Positions 1 through 8,214 of a stretch of DNA of 27,262 nucleotides are shown here, one piece after another. The stretch's first letter is position 1; the number at the start of each line of letters is the position of its first letter. Location: contig CANCFZ010000005.1 of the NCBI GenBank assembly GCA_947377425.1, positions 1-27,262 of the forward strand. The letters run 5' to 3'. The DNA is from Flavobacteriaceae bacterium (lineage in GTDB: Bacteria; Bacteroidota; Bacteroidia; Flavobacteriales; Flavobacteriaceae). The position numbers were made by a program, and so were the translations under genes. The notes under the pieces were generated by a model, which saw only the letters and a program-made list of their open reading frames with translations, was not told the origin of the DNA and searched no databases.

Positions 1-1
1 G

Positions 2-88
2 GTTTATTATTCTTATCCTATTACAATATTGTTAACTTTGTCTATGTTTGCTAAAAATCGATCAAAAAGCAATACTACAGCAATATGA
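2..88 (+). CDS. C-terminal end of a probable membrane protein (partial)
   Basis: An open frame enters from the left edge, with its first full codon at base 2, and ends at TGA 86-88. It encodes 28 residues: a hydrophobic stretch (YPITILLTLSMF) followed by a short polar, basic tail. This looks like the last membrane helix and cytoplasmic tail of an integral membrane protein. Its stop overlaps the ATG of the next glycosyltransferase as ATGA, the same tight junction seen elsewhere in this cluster, which supports the frame. In this context it could be a flippase, polymerase or acyltransferase of polysaccharide assembly, but too little is visible to choose. The other two frames on this strand end at stops further from the next start. 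Confidence 0.5.
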   Translation, partial: VYYSYPITILLTLSMFAKNRSKSNTTAI

Positions 89-1251
89 AAATTGGAATTG
101 TTTTACCAAATGTACCCACATATTCTGAAACATTTTTTAATTCTTATATTAAAGGATTAAAATCAAAAGGCTATGAAATAATTATATTCGTTAATTCAAA
201 TAAAGGAAAATTTGATAATTTTGAGATTGTACAAGCTCCTTCATTATCCGATAATATTATAAAATCCTTTCTTAATGGTTGCTATTGTTTTATTAAATCT
301 GTATTATTTCATTTTCCAGTTTTATATCGTTTGTATGTTTTAGATAAAAAGGACAAGATTCCGTTTATTAGAAGAATAAAAAACGGTATCATAAATAGTT
401 ATTTTTTTTCTTATAAGTTAGATTGGTTGCATTTTGGATATGGTGCATTAGTTGTGAATAGAGAAAATGTTGCAAAAGCTATTGGAGCCAAAATGGCTGT
501 TAGTTTTAGAGGTTATGATCATTATTTTTTTCCTTTAAAAAATAAAAACTGTTATCAATTGTTGTATACCAAACAAGTAAAGTATCATGTTCTTTCAAAT
601 GCAATGAAACAAGATTTGTTAAAAAACACTATTGATTGTAAAAACATTGAAGTAATAACTCCCGCTATAGATATAAATTTATTCAAAAAAAGTAATTCAG
701 AGATGGTTACTTCTACAATAATAATTACAACAGTTTCTAGGTTGCATGAAGTTAAAGGTATCGATTATATCTTAAAAGCATTAGAAATTTTACAGAATTC
801 TAAAGTAAATTTTCATTTCAACATAATTGGTGATGGAGAGCAAAAAGAATATTTGTCTGATATTGTAAAAACACTAAAATTGAGTTGTAAAGTTAGTTTT
901 AAAGGCAAACTAAAGCCTTATGAAGTTAAAAATGAGCTTGAAAAGACTAATGTTTATATTCAATATAGTAATCAAGAAGGATTTTGTAATGCTGTTTTGG
1001 AAGCCCAAGCCACGGGATTACTTTGTGTTGTAAGTGATGCTGATGGATTAAAAGAGAATGTAGTTGATAATCAAACGGGTTGGGTTGTTCCAAAACGAGA
1101 GCCTGAATTATTAGCTAAAAAAATAGTTGAAATTATTAATTTGCCAAATAATATAAAAGAACAAATTAGAGATAATGCTTCCAACAGAATAATAAATCAA
1201 TTCAATTTAAATCAACAATTGGATAAATTTATTAAATTTTATGAATCTTAA
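85..1251 (+). CDS. GT4-family glycosyltransferase
   Basis: A 388-residue protein with the GT-B layout of family 4 glycosyltransferases. The N-terminal half starts with MKIGIVLPNVPTYSETF, typical of an acceptor-binding Rossmann domain. The C-terminal half has a TVSRLHEVKGIDYILKAL segment, a FNIIGDGEQ strand-turn and the E-x7-E nucleotide-sugar motif EGFCNAVLE near residues 305-313. It should act at the inner membrane face, adding one sugar from an NDP-sugar to a lipid-linked repeat unit. The sugar and linkage cannot be read from sequence. Its ATG overlaps the stop of the upstream partial gene by four bases. An 83-base gap with a possible promoter follows, so a new transcript may start after it. 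Confidence 0.85.
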   Translation: MKIGIVLPNVPTYSETFFNSYIKGLKSKGYEIIIFVNSNKGKFDNFEIVQAPSLSDNIIKSFLNGCYCFIKSVLFHFPVLYRLYVLDKKDKIPFIRRIKNGIINSYFFSYKLDWLHFGYGALVVNRENVAKAIGAKMAVSFRGYDHYFFPLKNKNCYQLLYTKQVKYHVLSNAMKQDLLKNTIDCKNIEVITPAIDINLFKKSNSEMVTSTIIITTVSRLHEVKGIDYILKALEILQNSKVNFHFNIIGDGEQKEYLSDIVKTLKLSCKVSFKGKLKPYEVKNELEKTNVYIQYSNQEGFCNAVLEAQATGLLCVVSDADGLKENVVDNQTGWVVPKREPELLAKKIVEIINLPNNIKEQIRDNASNRIINQFNLNQQLDKFIKFYES

Positions 1252-1279
1252 TTTAGTTCCTTCTCGAATTAAAATATAT

Positions 1280-1287
1280 TATATTTG
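1280..1287 (+). promoter_or_regulatory. Candidate -7 box (TATATTTG) upstream of the methyltransferase
   Basis: TATATTTG matches the Bacteroidota -7 consensus TAnnTTTG in the 83-base gap before the gene at 1335. No clear TTG or TTTG -33 element sits 17-23 bases upstream, so this is only a half match in AT-rich DNA. If real, it would be an internal promoter of the polysaccharide cluster. Confidence 0.3.
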
Positions 1288-1334
1288 TAGTTATATTAAT
1301 AAATGTTTGTATTGCATTCAAATAAATAAAAAAA

Positions 1335-2039
1335 ATGAAGAAAAGAATAGAAAACTTAATAAAAAAAATAAAATATTTTTGCTATACATATACATTAAAA
1401 GGAAAAGTTGTGCACTGTAAAATGTGCGACTGGCATGGAAAAAGATTTGTAGATAAAAGATGTCCAAAATGTAATTCATTGCCGCGAACTCGTTTAGTTC
1501 CATTTTCATTAGACTATTTTGATGTTAAATTAAATCAGAAAAGAGTACTTCATGTTGCTCCAAATATCTCGGAATACCAATACTTTAATGAATTTTATGA
1601 TATTGCTGTCTATGATAGGCTTAATATAAATCCTGATAAACATATTAACTTAGTTCAAGATTTAACCCAGACCAATATAGAATCGGGGTTTTATGATACG
1701 ATTGTAATTTGGCATGTTTTAGAACACATTCCCAATGATTTAGATGCAATAAAAGAGCTTTATAGAATTTTGAATAAAGACGGTAAACTTATTGTAAGTG
1801 TGCCAATTTATCCTGTTTTTAATCCAACAACTAAAGAAGATTCTAATTTAGATAGAAGTAAATTTGAAGAAGTTCACGGACATCACGATCATTGTAGAAG
1901 TTGTGGATTAGATTATTTTGAAAGATTTGAAAAAAATAATTTTAAAACACAGACGCTAAATTCTAAAGATATTAATGATTTGGATAGATTGAAGTATGGG
2001 CTTTCTGAAACGCATACCGTTTGGTGTTTTACAAAATAA
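1335..2039 (+). CDS. Zinc-ribbon class I SAM-dependent methyltransferase
   Basis: A 234-residue protein in two parts. Residues 28-46 form a four-cysteine zinc-ribbon pattern (C28-x2-C31 and C43-x2-C46). The rest is a class I methyltransferase fold, best seen at residues 121-155: an acidic strand, then WHVLEHIPNDLDAIKELYRI, the usual Methyltransf_11/23 post-motif region. Motif I is unusual: where most enzymes have a glycine-rich DxGxGxG, this one reads VLHVAPN (71-77). A His/Cys-rich HGHHDHCRSCG stretch lies near the C-terminus. It probably methylates a sugar or other group of the surface glycan, inferred only from the glycosyltransferases around it. It is followed 28 bases later by the asparagine synthetase gene. 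Confidence 0.75.
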   Translation: MKKRIENLIKKIKYFCYTYTLKGKVVHCKMCDWHGKRFVDKRCPKCNSLPRTRLVPFSLDYFDVKLNQKRVLHVAPNISEYQYFNEFYDIAVYDRLNINPDKHINLVQDLTQTNIESGFYDTIVIWHVLEHIPNDLDAIKELYRILNKDGKLIVSVPIYPVFNPTTKEDSNLDRSKFEEVHGHHDHCRSCGLDYFERFEKNNFKTQTLNSKDINDLDRLKYGLSETHTVWCFTK

Positions 2040-2067
2040 TATAATTCTTTAATACAGTTAAAATACA

Positions 2068-3930
2068 ATGTGTGGAATTTCTGGATTTATCAATTTTGAT
2101 AACAATAAAATTGATGTTGAGGTTTTAAATAAAATGTTAGAGTATCAAGCACATAGAGGTCCAGATGCCTCTGGTATTTATTATGATAATTATGTTGGTT
2201 TTGCTCACAACAGATTAAGTTTGTTAGACCTTTCGTCTAATGGAAATCAACCTTTTGAGAAAGATAATTTTGTGTTAACCTATAATGGTGAGATTTATAA
2301 TTATTTGGATTTAAAGCAACAACTTCCAAATTATCAATACAAATCAACTTCAGATACAGAAGTTTTATTCAATGCTTTGAAAGAGTGGGGAGTTGAAAAA
2401 ACGGTTAAAAAACTACAAGGAATGTTCGCGTTTTCTTGGTATGATAAAACCAAGAATGAACTTGTTTTAGTTCGAGATCGTTTAGGTATTAAACCATTAT
2501 TTTTTGCTTTTGATTCTGAAAAAAACTATTTTTTTGCATCCGAATTAAAATCAATATTAGTTGCCTCAAAATTTGATGTTAATTATACTAAAGTATTGTA
2601 TTCGAGTCTAGGGATTTTAGAAAAATCTAGAAAAGAAACTGCATGGGAAAACATTTCTTTGGTAAAACCAGGTCATTTTGTTACAATATCAAGCAAAGGG
2701 CTCATTGAACAAGAATATTACAATATTATTGATACCGTTTCGGAAGCAGAATACAATAGATTTGATAAAATGAAAATGTCAGATGTTCTTCCTGAATTTG
2801 ATACTCTTTTCTCTGATTCTGTAAAAAAAATGTTGATAAGCGATGCTTCTATGGGAGCTTTTGTTAGCGGAGGTATAGATTCTAGCTTAATTGCAACTTA
2901 CGCAAAAAGGCATAATTCTGATATTAAATTATTTACGGCTAATGTTTTAGGTAAATATTCTGAATTTGAAGATGCGAAATTATTAGCGAAATCATTAGAA
3001 CTGCCATTATATGATTACAAGTTTGAAAAAGAAATGGCGTTAAGGGATTGGGCAAAAGTTACTTGGCATTATGAGTCGCCAGTCGTTGTTCATTTTAATG
3101 CTATGCCTTTTTCTAATGTTTCAATGCTTACAAGAGAGCATAATGTTAAAGCCGTACTTACAGGAGAAGGAGCAGACGAATTATTTTTAGGTTATCCAAA
3201 ATTGCTGACTAGGAGGTATGATCAATTTATTAAATTACCCTATAATTTTTTAAATACTGTTTATGGTAAAATCCCAAAATTAAGAGAATACGTTTCTAAA
3301 ACTGGAGGATCGCAAGATTTACACGGAGTTTTTGATTTGGCATCTCAAAATTTTACTAGACAGATGATTCGAGAGAAATCTATAGATAAATATGGGTTTT
3401 TGAATCCTAAAAAGCAAAAAGAACAATATTTAACGGCTCAAATGCTTCAAGAAGGAATTGTATCTTTATTGTGGCGAAATGATAGAATGGGAATGATACA
3501 TTCAGTTGAGTCTAGGTTTCCATTTTTGGATGAAACAATTTTAGCTTTTGCTATGAACTTGCCTTCAAAATTTAAAATAGGATACACCAATAAATTTTAT
3601 AATTACAAGCATCCATTTCTTATAGATAAATTGATTGTCCGAAAATTGGCAGAGAATAAACTTCCAAATCAGCTTGTTTATAAAAAGAAAAATGGTTTTC
3701 CAGTATATTCCTTAAGAAATACACATGTTCATCCTGATTTTTTTATTGATGGAGTTGTTCAAAAGATTTTTAATCTAACAAATGATCAGTTAAATTATAT
3801 GTGTAGAAGTACAAATAATTATAATACTGCTTTATTAGCCTCTGTAGAGATTTGGGCAAAACTGTTTATCAAAAATGAATCAATTGAAACGGTAACAGAG
3901 GAAATATTTAAATATATTCAAATAAAATGA
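2068..3930 (+). CDS. asnB: Asparagine synthetase (glutamine-hydrolysing) family amidotransferase
   Basis: A 620-residue class II glutamine amidotransferase of the AsnB family. Processing of Met1 exposes the catalytic Cys2 (MCGISGF) of the glutaminase domain, which covers about residues 2-210. The synthetase domain carries the ATP pyrophosphatase loop SGGIDSS at 267-273 and a later EGADELFLGYP segment. AsnB enzymes make asparagine from aspartate, glutamine and ATP. Copies inside glycan clusters are often thought to amidate a sugar carboxylate or an amino-acid substituent, which fits this setting between a methyltransferase and a glycosyltransferase, but the substrate is inferred. Its stop overlaps the next ATG by four bases, so the two are probably translationally coupled. 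Confidence 0.85.
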   Translation: MCGISGFINFDNNKIDVEVLNKMLEYQAHRGPDASGIYYDNYVGFAHNRLSLLDLSSNGNQPFEKDNFVLTYNGEIYNYLDLKQQLPNYQYKSTSDTEVLFNALKEWGVEKTVKKLQGMFAFSWYDKTKNELVLVRDRLGIKPLFFAFDSEKNYFFASELKSILVASKFDVNYTKVLYSSLGILEKSRKETAWENISLVKPGHFVTISSKGLIEQEYYNIIDTVSEAEYNRFDKMKMSDVLPEFDTLFSDSVKKMLISDASMGAFVSGGIDSSLIATYAKRHNSDIKLFTANVLGKYSEFEDAKLLAKSLELPLYDYKFEKEMALRDWAKVTWHYESPVVVHFNAMPFSNVSMLTREHNVKAVLTGEGADELFLGYPKLLTRRYDQFIKLPYNFLNTVYGKIPKLREYVSKTGGSQDLHGVFDLASQNFTRQMIREKSIDKYGFLNPKKQKEQYLTAQMLQEGIVSLLWRNDRMGMIHSVESRFPFLDETILAFAMNLPSKFKIGYTNKFYNYKHPFLIDKLIVRKLAENKLPNQLVYKKKNGFPVYSLRNTHVHPDFFIDGVVQKIFNLTNDQLNYMCRSTNNYNTALLASVEIWAKLFIKNESIETVTEEIFKYIQIK

Positions 3931-5252
3931 TATTTAGATTTTTAAAATATGTTAATCCTATTTGGTATTTTAATTTAAAACCAAACGTTGATTTTGGTTA
4001 TTTTCCAACGATAGAACAATTAAAAGAACAATCTGTAAATTTTGAATTAGATAATCGATATCAAAGTGATGTTGCAAGAGATAGGGATGCCTCTTGGAGT
4101 GCTTTTCAAAGAGGATTCATTAATAAAAAAGAGAAAAAAGGAATCGATGTATGGGATGATAAAATAATTATTCCAATAGTTGATGAATATATTTTTATTA
4201 GAAAAAACTTCAGCAAATTTTGGATATTATATGTCCTATTTGTTAGAATTTGTACATTAAATAATCCTATAAAAGAACTTTTTTATTTTTTTAAAACAAG
4301 GAATATAACTCGGATTAATTTTTCTAACAATATCAATTATAAAGAATATGATACTTTTGAGAGTGATTTACTAAAGGAAAATCCTTTGGTATCTGTAATA
4401 ATTCCAACACTAAATAGATATGACTATTTAATAGATGTTTTTAAAGATTTAGAAAAACAAACGTATAAGAATTTTGAAGTAATTGTTGTAGATCAAACTG
4501 ATAATTTTCAGGAAAGCTTTTATGAAAATTGGAATTTTAAATTGCATTTTTGGTTTCAAAGCGAAAAAGCTCTTTGGAAAGCTAGAAATGAAGCAATACA
4601 ATTTTCAAAAGGAGATTATTTACTGTTATATGATGATGATTCGCTAATAGATAAAGATTGGATTGAACAGCATTTAAAAACATTAGATTATTTTAATGCT
4701 GATTTGTCTTCCGGTGTTTCTATTAGTAAAATTGGTGGAGAAGTTCCACAGCACTATAATTTTTTTAGATGGAGTGACCAATTAGATACGGGTAATGTTT
4801 TGATTAAAAGAAAGGTCTTTGATAACATTGGTTTCTTTGACAGACAGTTTGAAAAACAAAGAATGGGAGATGGTGAATATGGATTAAGAGCTTATCTTTA
4901 TGGTTTCAAAAATATTTCAAATTATAAAGCCAAACGAATTCATTTAAAAGTTGAAAAAGGCGGGTTAAGACAAATGGGTAGCTGGGATGGTTGGAGACCA
5001 AAAAATTATTTTGCACCGAGACCTGTTCCAAGCGTTTTATATTTGTCAAGAAAGTATTTTGGCAATACCCTTTCAAGATGGTATATTTTGTCTTCAATTT
5101 TGCCGTCAATTGTGCCCTATAAATATAAAAAAAGCAGGTTCTTGAAATTGCTGACTTTCTTATTAATGCCTTTTTTATTGCCTTTAATTTCTTATCAAGT
5201 TATCAAGTCTTGGAAATTGGCAACACTTAAAATTAATATTGGGAAAATATAA
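3927..5252 (+). CDS. GT2-family glycosyltransferase with long N-terminal extension
   Basis: A 441-residue protein. The GT-A catalytic domain spans roughly residues 153-340: it opens with PLVSVIIPTLNRYDYL, continues through FEVIVVDQTDN, and has the metal-binding acidic run D236-D237-D238 in the LLLYDDDS context. A glycosyl-accepting region with ED-like acidic residues (MGDGEYGLR) follows. The first 150 residues match no domain I recognise; they are rich in aromatic and charged residues. Two hydrophobic stretches near residues 395-425 suggest a C-terminal membrane anchor. It likely transfers a sugar to the lipid-linked repeat unit. It is coupled to asnB by an ATGA overlap and lies 3 bases before the FkbM gene. 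Confidence 0.8.
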   Translation: MIFRFLKYVNPIWYFNLKPNVDFGYFPTIEQLKEQSVNFELDNRYQSDVARDRDASWSAFQRGFINKKEKKGIDVWDDKIIIPIVDEYIFIRKNFSKFWILYVLFVRICTLNNPIKELFYFFKTRNITRINFSNNINYKEYDTFESDLLKENPLVSVIIPTLNRYDYLIDVFKDLEKQTYKNFEVIVVDQTDNFQESFYENWNFKLHFWFQSEKALWKARNEAIQFSKGDYLLLYDDDSLIDKDWIEQHLKTLDYFNADLSSGVSISKIGGEVPQHYNFFRWSDQLDTGNVLIKRKVFDNIGFFDRQFEKQRMGDGEYGLRAYLYGFKNISNYKAKRIHLKVEKGGLRQMGSWDGWRPKNYFAPRPVPSVLYLSRKYFGNTLSRWYILSSILPSIVPYKYKKSRFLKLLTFLLMPFLLPLISYQVIKSWKLATLKINIGKI

Positions 5253-5255
5253 AAA

Positions 5256-6056
5256 ATGAAAAAAATTATAAAATATATTTCAGGTATTCGCTATTTGATT
5301 TTTAATCGCGAGGAGAAATACTATGAAAAAAATATAAACGGTAAGAAGATAGTAACCGTTAAAGGAACCTATACAGATGAATGGGACGCTGATTTTGATT
5401 GGTATATCTTGTTAGCTAAAAACAGCAAAAAGATATATGAAATAGGATCTAATATGGGACAAACTGCATTACTAGCTCTAATAAATGCTAATATTGATAA
5501 AATACTATTAGTAGATCCAAATCCTCAAGCTTTATTAGTTGCTAATAAAAACGTTTTAATAAATAATTGGATACATAAAACAAATTCTTATCTTGGTTTT
5601 GTTGGTAAAAATAGTGGAGAGGTGATAAATTTTTATACTATAGGAAAAGGTGCTGCTGGAAGCATGTATAAATCGCATTCTGAAACCGCATCTATGATAA
5701 ATAATTTTTATAAAGTAGCTACAGTAACTTTGGATTATTTGCATAGTCATTTTTGTTGGACACCAGATTTTATAAAAATTGATGTTGAAGGTGCAGAAGC
5801 ATTAGTAATCTCTGGAGGAAAAGAACTTTTAAAAAACAATGCAATCAAGGTTCTTGTTGAAATGCATGCAAACGAGGAATTATCAATGCTTGAAAATGCC
5901 ACAAAAGTGCTTAATTTATGTATTGAAATCAACTATTCTGCATGGTATTTAAAAACTAAAGAGCGACTTACTTCACCAGAAACAATCTCTAAAAGAGGTC
6001 GTTGCCATTTATTATTGTTGCCTAAAGATATAGCGTTTCCAAGTTATTTACTTTAA
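5256..6056 (+). CDS. FkbM-family methyltransferase
   Basis: A 266-residue SAM-dependent methyltransferase of the FkbM type. Motif I is YEIGSNMGQT (61-70), the ribose-binding acidic turn is VDPNPQ (86-91), and the family hallmark FIKIDVEGAEALVISGG lies at about 172-188. FkbM enzymes O-methylate sugars and polyketides; in this cluster the most likely target is a hydroxyl of a repeat-unit sugar. The ATG comes 3 bases after the preceding stop, inside the same operon. With the zinc-ribbon enzyme at 1335, the cluster carries two unrelated methyltransferases, so the glycan may be methylated at two positions. Confidence 0.85.
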   Translation: MKKIIKYISGIRYLIFNREEKYYEKNINGKKIVTVKGTYTDEWDADFDWYILLAKNSKKIYEIGSNMGQTALLALINANIDKILLVDPNPQALLVANKNVLINNWIHKTNSYLGFVGKNSGEVINFYTIGKGAAGSMYKSHSETASMINNFYKVATVTLDYLHSHFCWTPDFIKIDVEGAEALVISGGKELLKNNAIKVLVEMHANEELSMLENATKVLNLCIEINYSAWYLKTKERLTSPETISKRGRCHLLLLPKDIAFPSYLL

Positions 6057-6065
6057 ATTAAGATT

Positions 6066-7103
6066 ATGAATTCTATTAAAGTATTACAGGTTATAGATAT
6101 ACTTAATCCTGGAGGAGCCGAAAGGGTTTTTGTTGACGTATGTAATATTTTGCAAAATAATTCTATTGATGTGTCGGCATTATTTTTGCTTGAAGGAGGA
6201 ATTTTGAAGCCAGAATTAAATCCAGAAATTTGCACATTTGAATTGAATAGAGAGAGCAAATGGAGTTTGCGTTCTATGCAAAAATGCAGCAAAATAATTT
6301 CTCGCTTTTCTGTAATTCATTGTCATTTTAGACATGTTTATAGATACATAGTTTTAGTGTCTAAACTGTTTTCGGTTAAATCTAAAATTATTTTGCATGA
6401 TCATTTTGGAGCTATAGAAATTGATAAAAGTGTTCCTTTTTTGTTTCAATCTATTTTTAAACCTAAATATTATATTGGCGTAAGTGATTCTTTGACAAAC
6501 TGGGCTACAAATAATTTAAGAATTCCAGCTAAAAATGTTTTTGTTTTACAAAATATAATTATAAAAAAAGAATATAATAATGATGCAGAAATTAAAGCTG
6601 ATTTAATATTGGTTTCAAATATTAAACCAATTAAAAATAATATTTTTGCAATTAAAGTGGCTAATGCAATTAGTGAAAAATTATTGCTGATTGGTAAAAA
6701 TCAAAATAATTCATACTTTGAAGAATTAGAAGAAGAAAGCTCAAAGTCTAATGTTACTATTTTAAACAACATAAACAATCCTCAACAGTATATGAAAAAT
6801 GCAAAACTAGGATTGCATACATCAATTTCAGAATCAGGACCTTTAGTATTAATTGAATATTTAGCACAAGGATTACCTTTTTTGGCATACGAAACAGGTG
6901 AAGTAGCCAAAATTTTAAAACCTCATTTTCCGGAGTATTTTATTGATAATTTTGAAGTTGAGAACTGGGTTGAAAAAATTAAATTTATTAAAGAAACTAA
7001 AATTGATTCTCAAAAAATGAATTCTGTTTTTAATCAAAATTTTGGTATCGAAGCTTACTTCAACAAACTACAGCTGATATATATATGCATTACAAAAAAT
7101 TAA
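6066..7103 (+). CDS. GT4-family glycosyltransferase
   Basis: A 345-residue GT-B glycosyltransferase. It opens with VLQVIDILNPGGAERVF, the G-G-A-E/R signature common at the start of GT4 proteins, and has HCHFRH in the first domain. The second domain contains LILVSNIKPIKNN and the E-x7-E-type motif ESGPLVLIE, followed by YLAQGLPFLAYETGEVAKIL. It should add one sugar of the repeat unit; donor and acceptor are not readable. The 3' end overlaps the next gene by 19 bases in another frame, so translation of the two is probably linked. Confidence 0.85.
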   Translation: MNSIKVLQVIDILNPGGAERVFVDVCNILQNNSIDVSALFLLEGGILKPELNPEICTFELNRESKWSLRSMQKCSKIISRFSVIHCHFRHVYRYIVLVSKLFSVKSKIILHDHFGAIEIDKSVPFLFQSIFKPKYYIGVSDSLTNWATNNLRIPAKNVFVLQNIIIKKEYNNDAEIKADLILVSNIKPIKNNIFAIKVANAISEKLLLIGKNQNNSYFEELEEESSKSNVTILNNINNPQQYMKNAKLGLHTSISESGPLVLIEYLAQGLPFLAYETGEVAKILKPHFPEYFIDNFEVENWVEKIKFIKETKIDSQKMNSVFNQNFGIEAYFNKLQLIYICITKN

Positions 7104-8212
7104 CAATAGTTTCTGATACAGCTATTTATTGTGTTGGCAATAAATATTATGCTTTTGGTCCTGTAGTAAGAGAAATTGAGTTTATTCAAGATATGTTTGA
7201 AAGTATCACTTGGATAGGATTTGAAAGTAAAAACAAATTGAATGACCCTTCTATGCAAGAAATTACTTCAAAAAAAATTGAAGTACTATTATTAAAAAGA
7301 GTTGGAGGAAAAGGTTTATTGTCGTTCTTAAATATACTATTTCAGTATCCAAAAATGTTTATTGTAATTTTAAAAAATGTTTTTAAAGCAGATGTTGTTC
7401 ATACACGATCTCCTTCTCATCCTGCATTGATAGCTGTTTTTATTTCTTTTTTTTTAAAAAAGAAAAAATGGTGGAATAAGTATGCTGGAAATTGGAATCA
7501 AAAAAAAATATCATTATCCTATTCTTTTCAAAGAAGTCTTTTAAAAAAAGCAGTTTTCTCTAAAGTTACTATAAATGGAGAATGGGAAAAGCAACCTAAA
7601 CATTGTATCTCTTTTGAAAATCCTTGTCTTACGGCTAACAATATTAAAATAGGAAAGGAAATAGTGTTAAATAAAAACTATGAAGCGCCTTTTGTGTTTA
7701 CTTTTATCGGAAGAATTGAAGAAGCAAAAGGAGTCGATAAAATTGTAGAGGCTTTAAAAAATGTACGAGTTGATAAAATAAAAAAAATTAATTTTATAGG
7801 TAATGGTTCTAAACTTGATTTTTATAAAAATGAAATGAGTTTTATTGGAGATAAAATTATGTTTTTTGGAAATATTAGTAATAATGAGGTTTTTTCTATA
7901 TTAAAGGACACACATTTTTTTATATTGCCATCAAAATCAGAGGGTTTTCCTAAAGTTATATCAGAAGCAATATGCTATGGAGCAATACCAATTGTATCAA
8001 ATGTAGGAAGCATTCCTCAGTATATAAATTCATCAAATGGTTTTTTATGGGATATAAATTCTTCTGATAAATTAAGTGATCTGATTAATAATGCGATTTG
8101 TTCTAATGGTTTAGAATTGAAAAGAATAGCTTTGAAAGCAAATTCGCTTTCCGATAAATTTTCTTTTAAAAATTATTATTTAAAGTTGAATGAACTATTG
8201 AAAAAAGAGTAG
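7085..8212 (+). CDS. GT4-family glycosyltransferase
   Basis: A 375-residue glycosyltransferase. The C-terminal domain is clear: FVFTFIGRIEEAKGVDKIVEAL, then INFIGNGSKLD, then the E-x7-E motif EGFPKVISE with AICYGAIPIVSNVGSIP after it. The N-terminal domain is less conserved and includes ADVVHTRSPSHPALIAVF, which fits the GT-B acceptor domain. The start at ATG 7085 lies within the last 19 bases of the previous gene. A downstream ATG would cut into the N-terminal strand, so the overlapping start is preferred. The stop is 2 bases before the next ATG. Confidence 0.83.
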   Translation: MHYKKLTIVSDTAIYCVGNKYYAFGPVVREIEFIQDMFESITWIGFESKNKLNDPSMQEITSKKIEVLLLKRVGGKGLLSFLNILFQYPKMFIVILKNVFKADVVHTRSPSHPALIAVFISFFLKKKKWWNKYAGNWNQKKISLSYSFQRSLLKKAVFSKVTINGEWEKQPKHCISFENPCLTANNIKIGKEIVLNKNYEAPFVFTFIGRIEEAKGVDKIVEALKNVRVDKIKKINFIGNGSKLDFYKNEMSFIGDKIMFFGNISNNEVFSILKDTHFFILPSKSEGFPKVISEAICYGAIPIVSNVGSIPQYINSSNGFLWDINSSDKLSDLINNAICSNGLELKRIALKANSLSDKFSFKNYYLKLNELLKKE

Positions 8213-8214
8213 GA

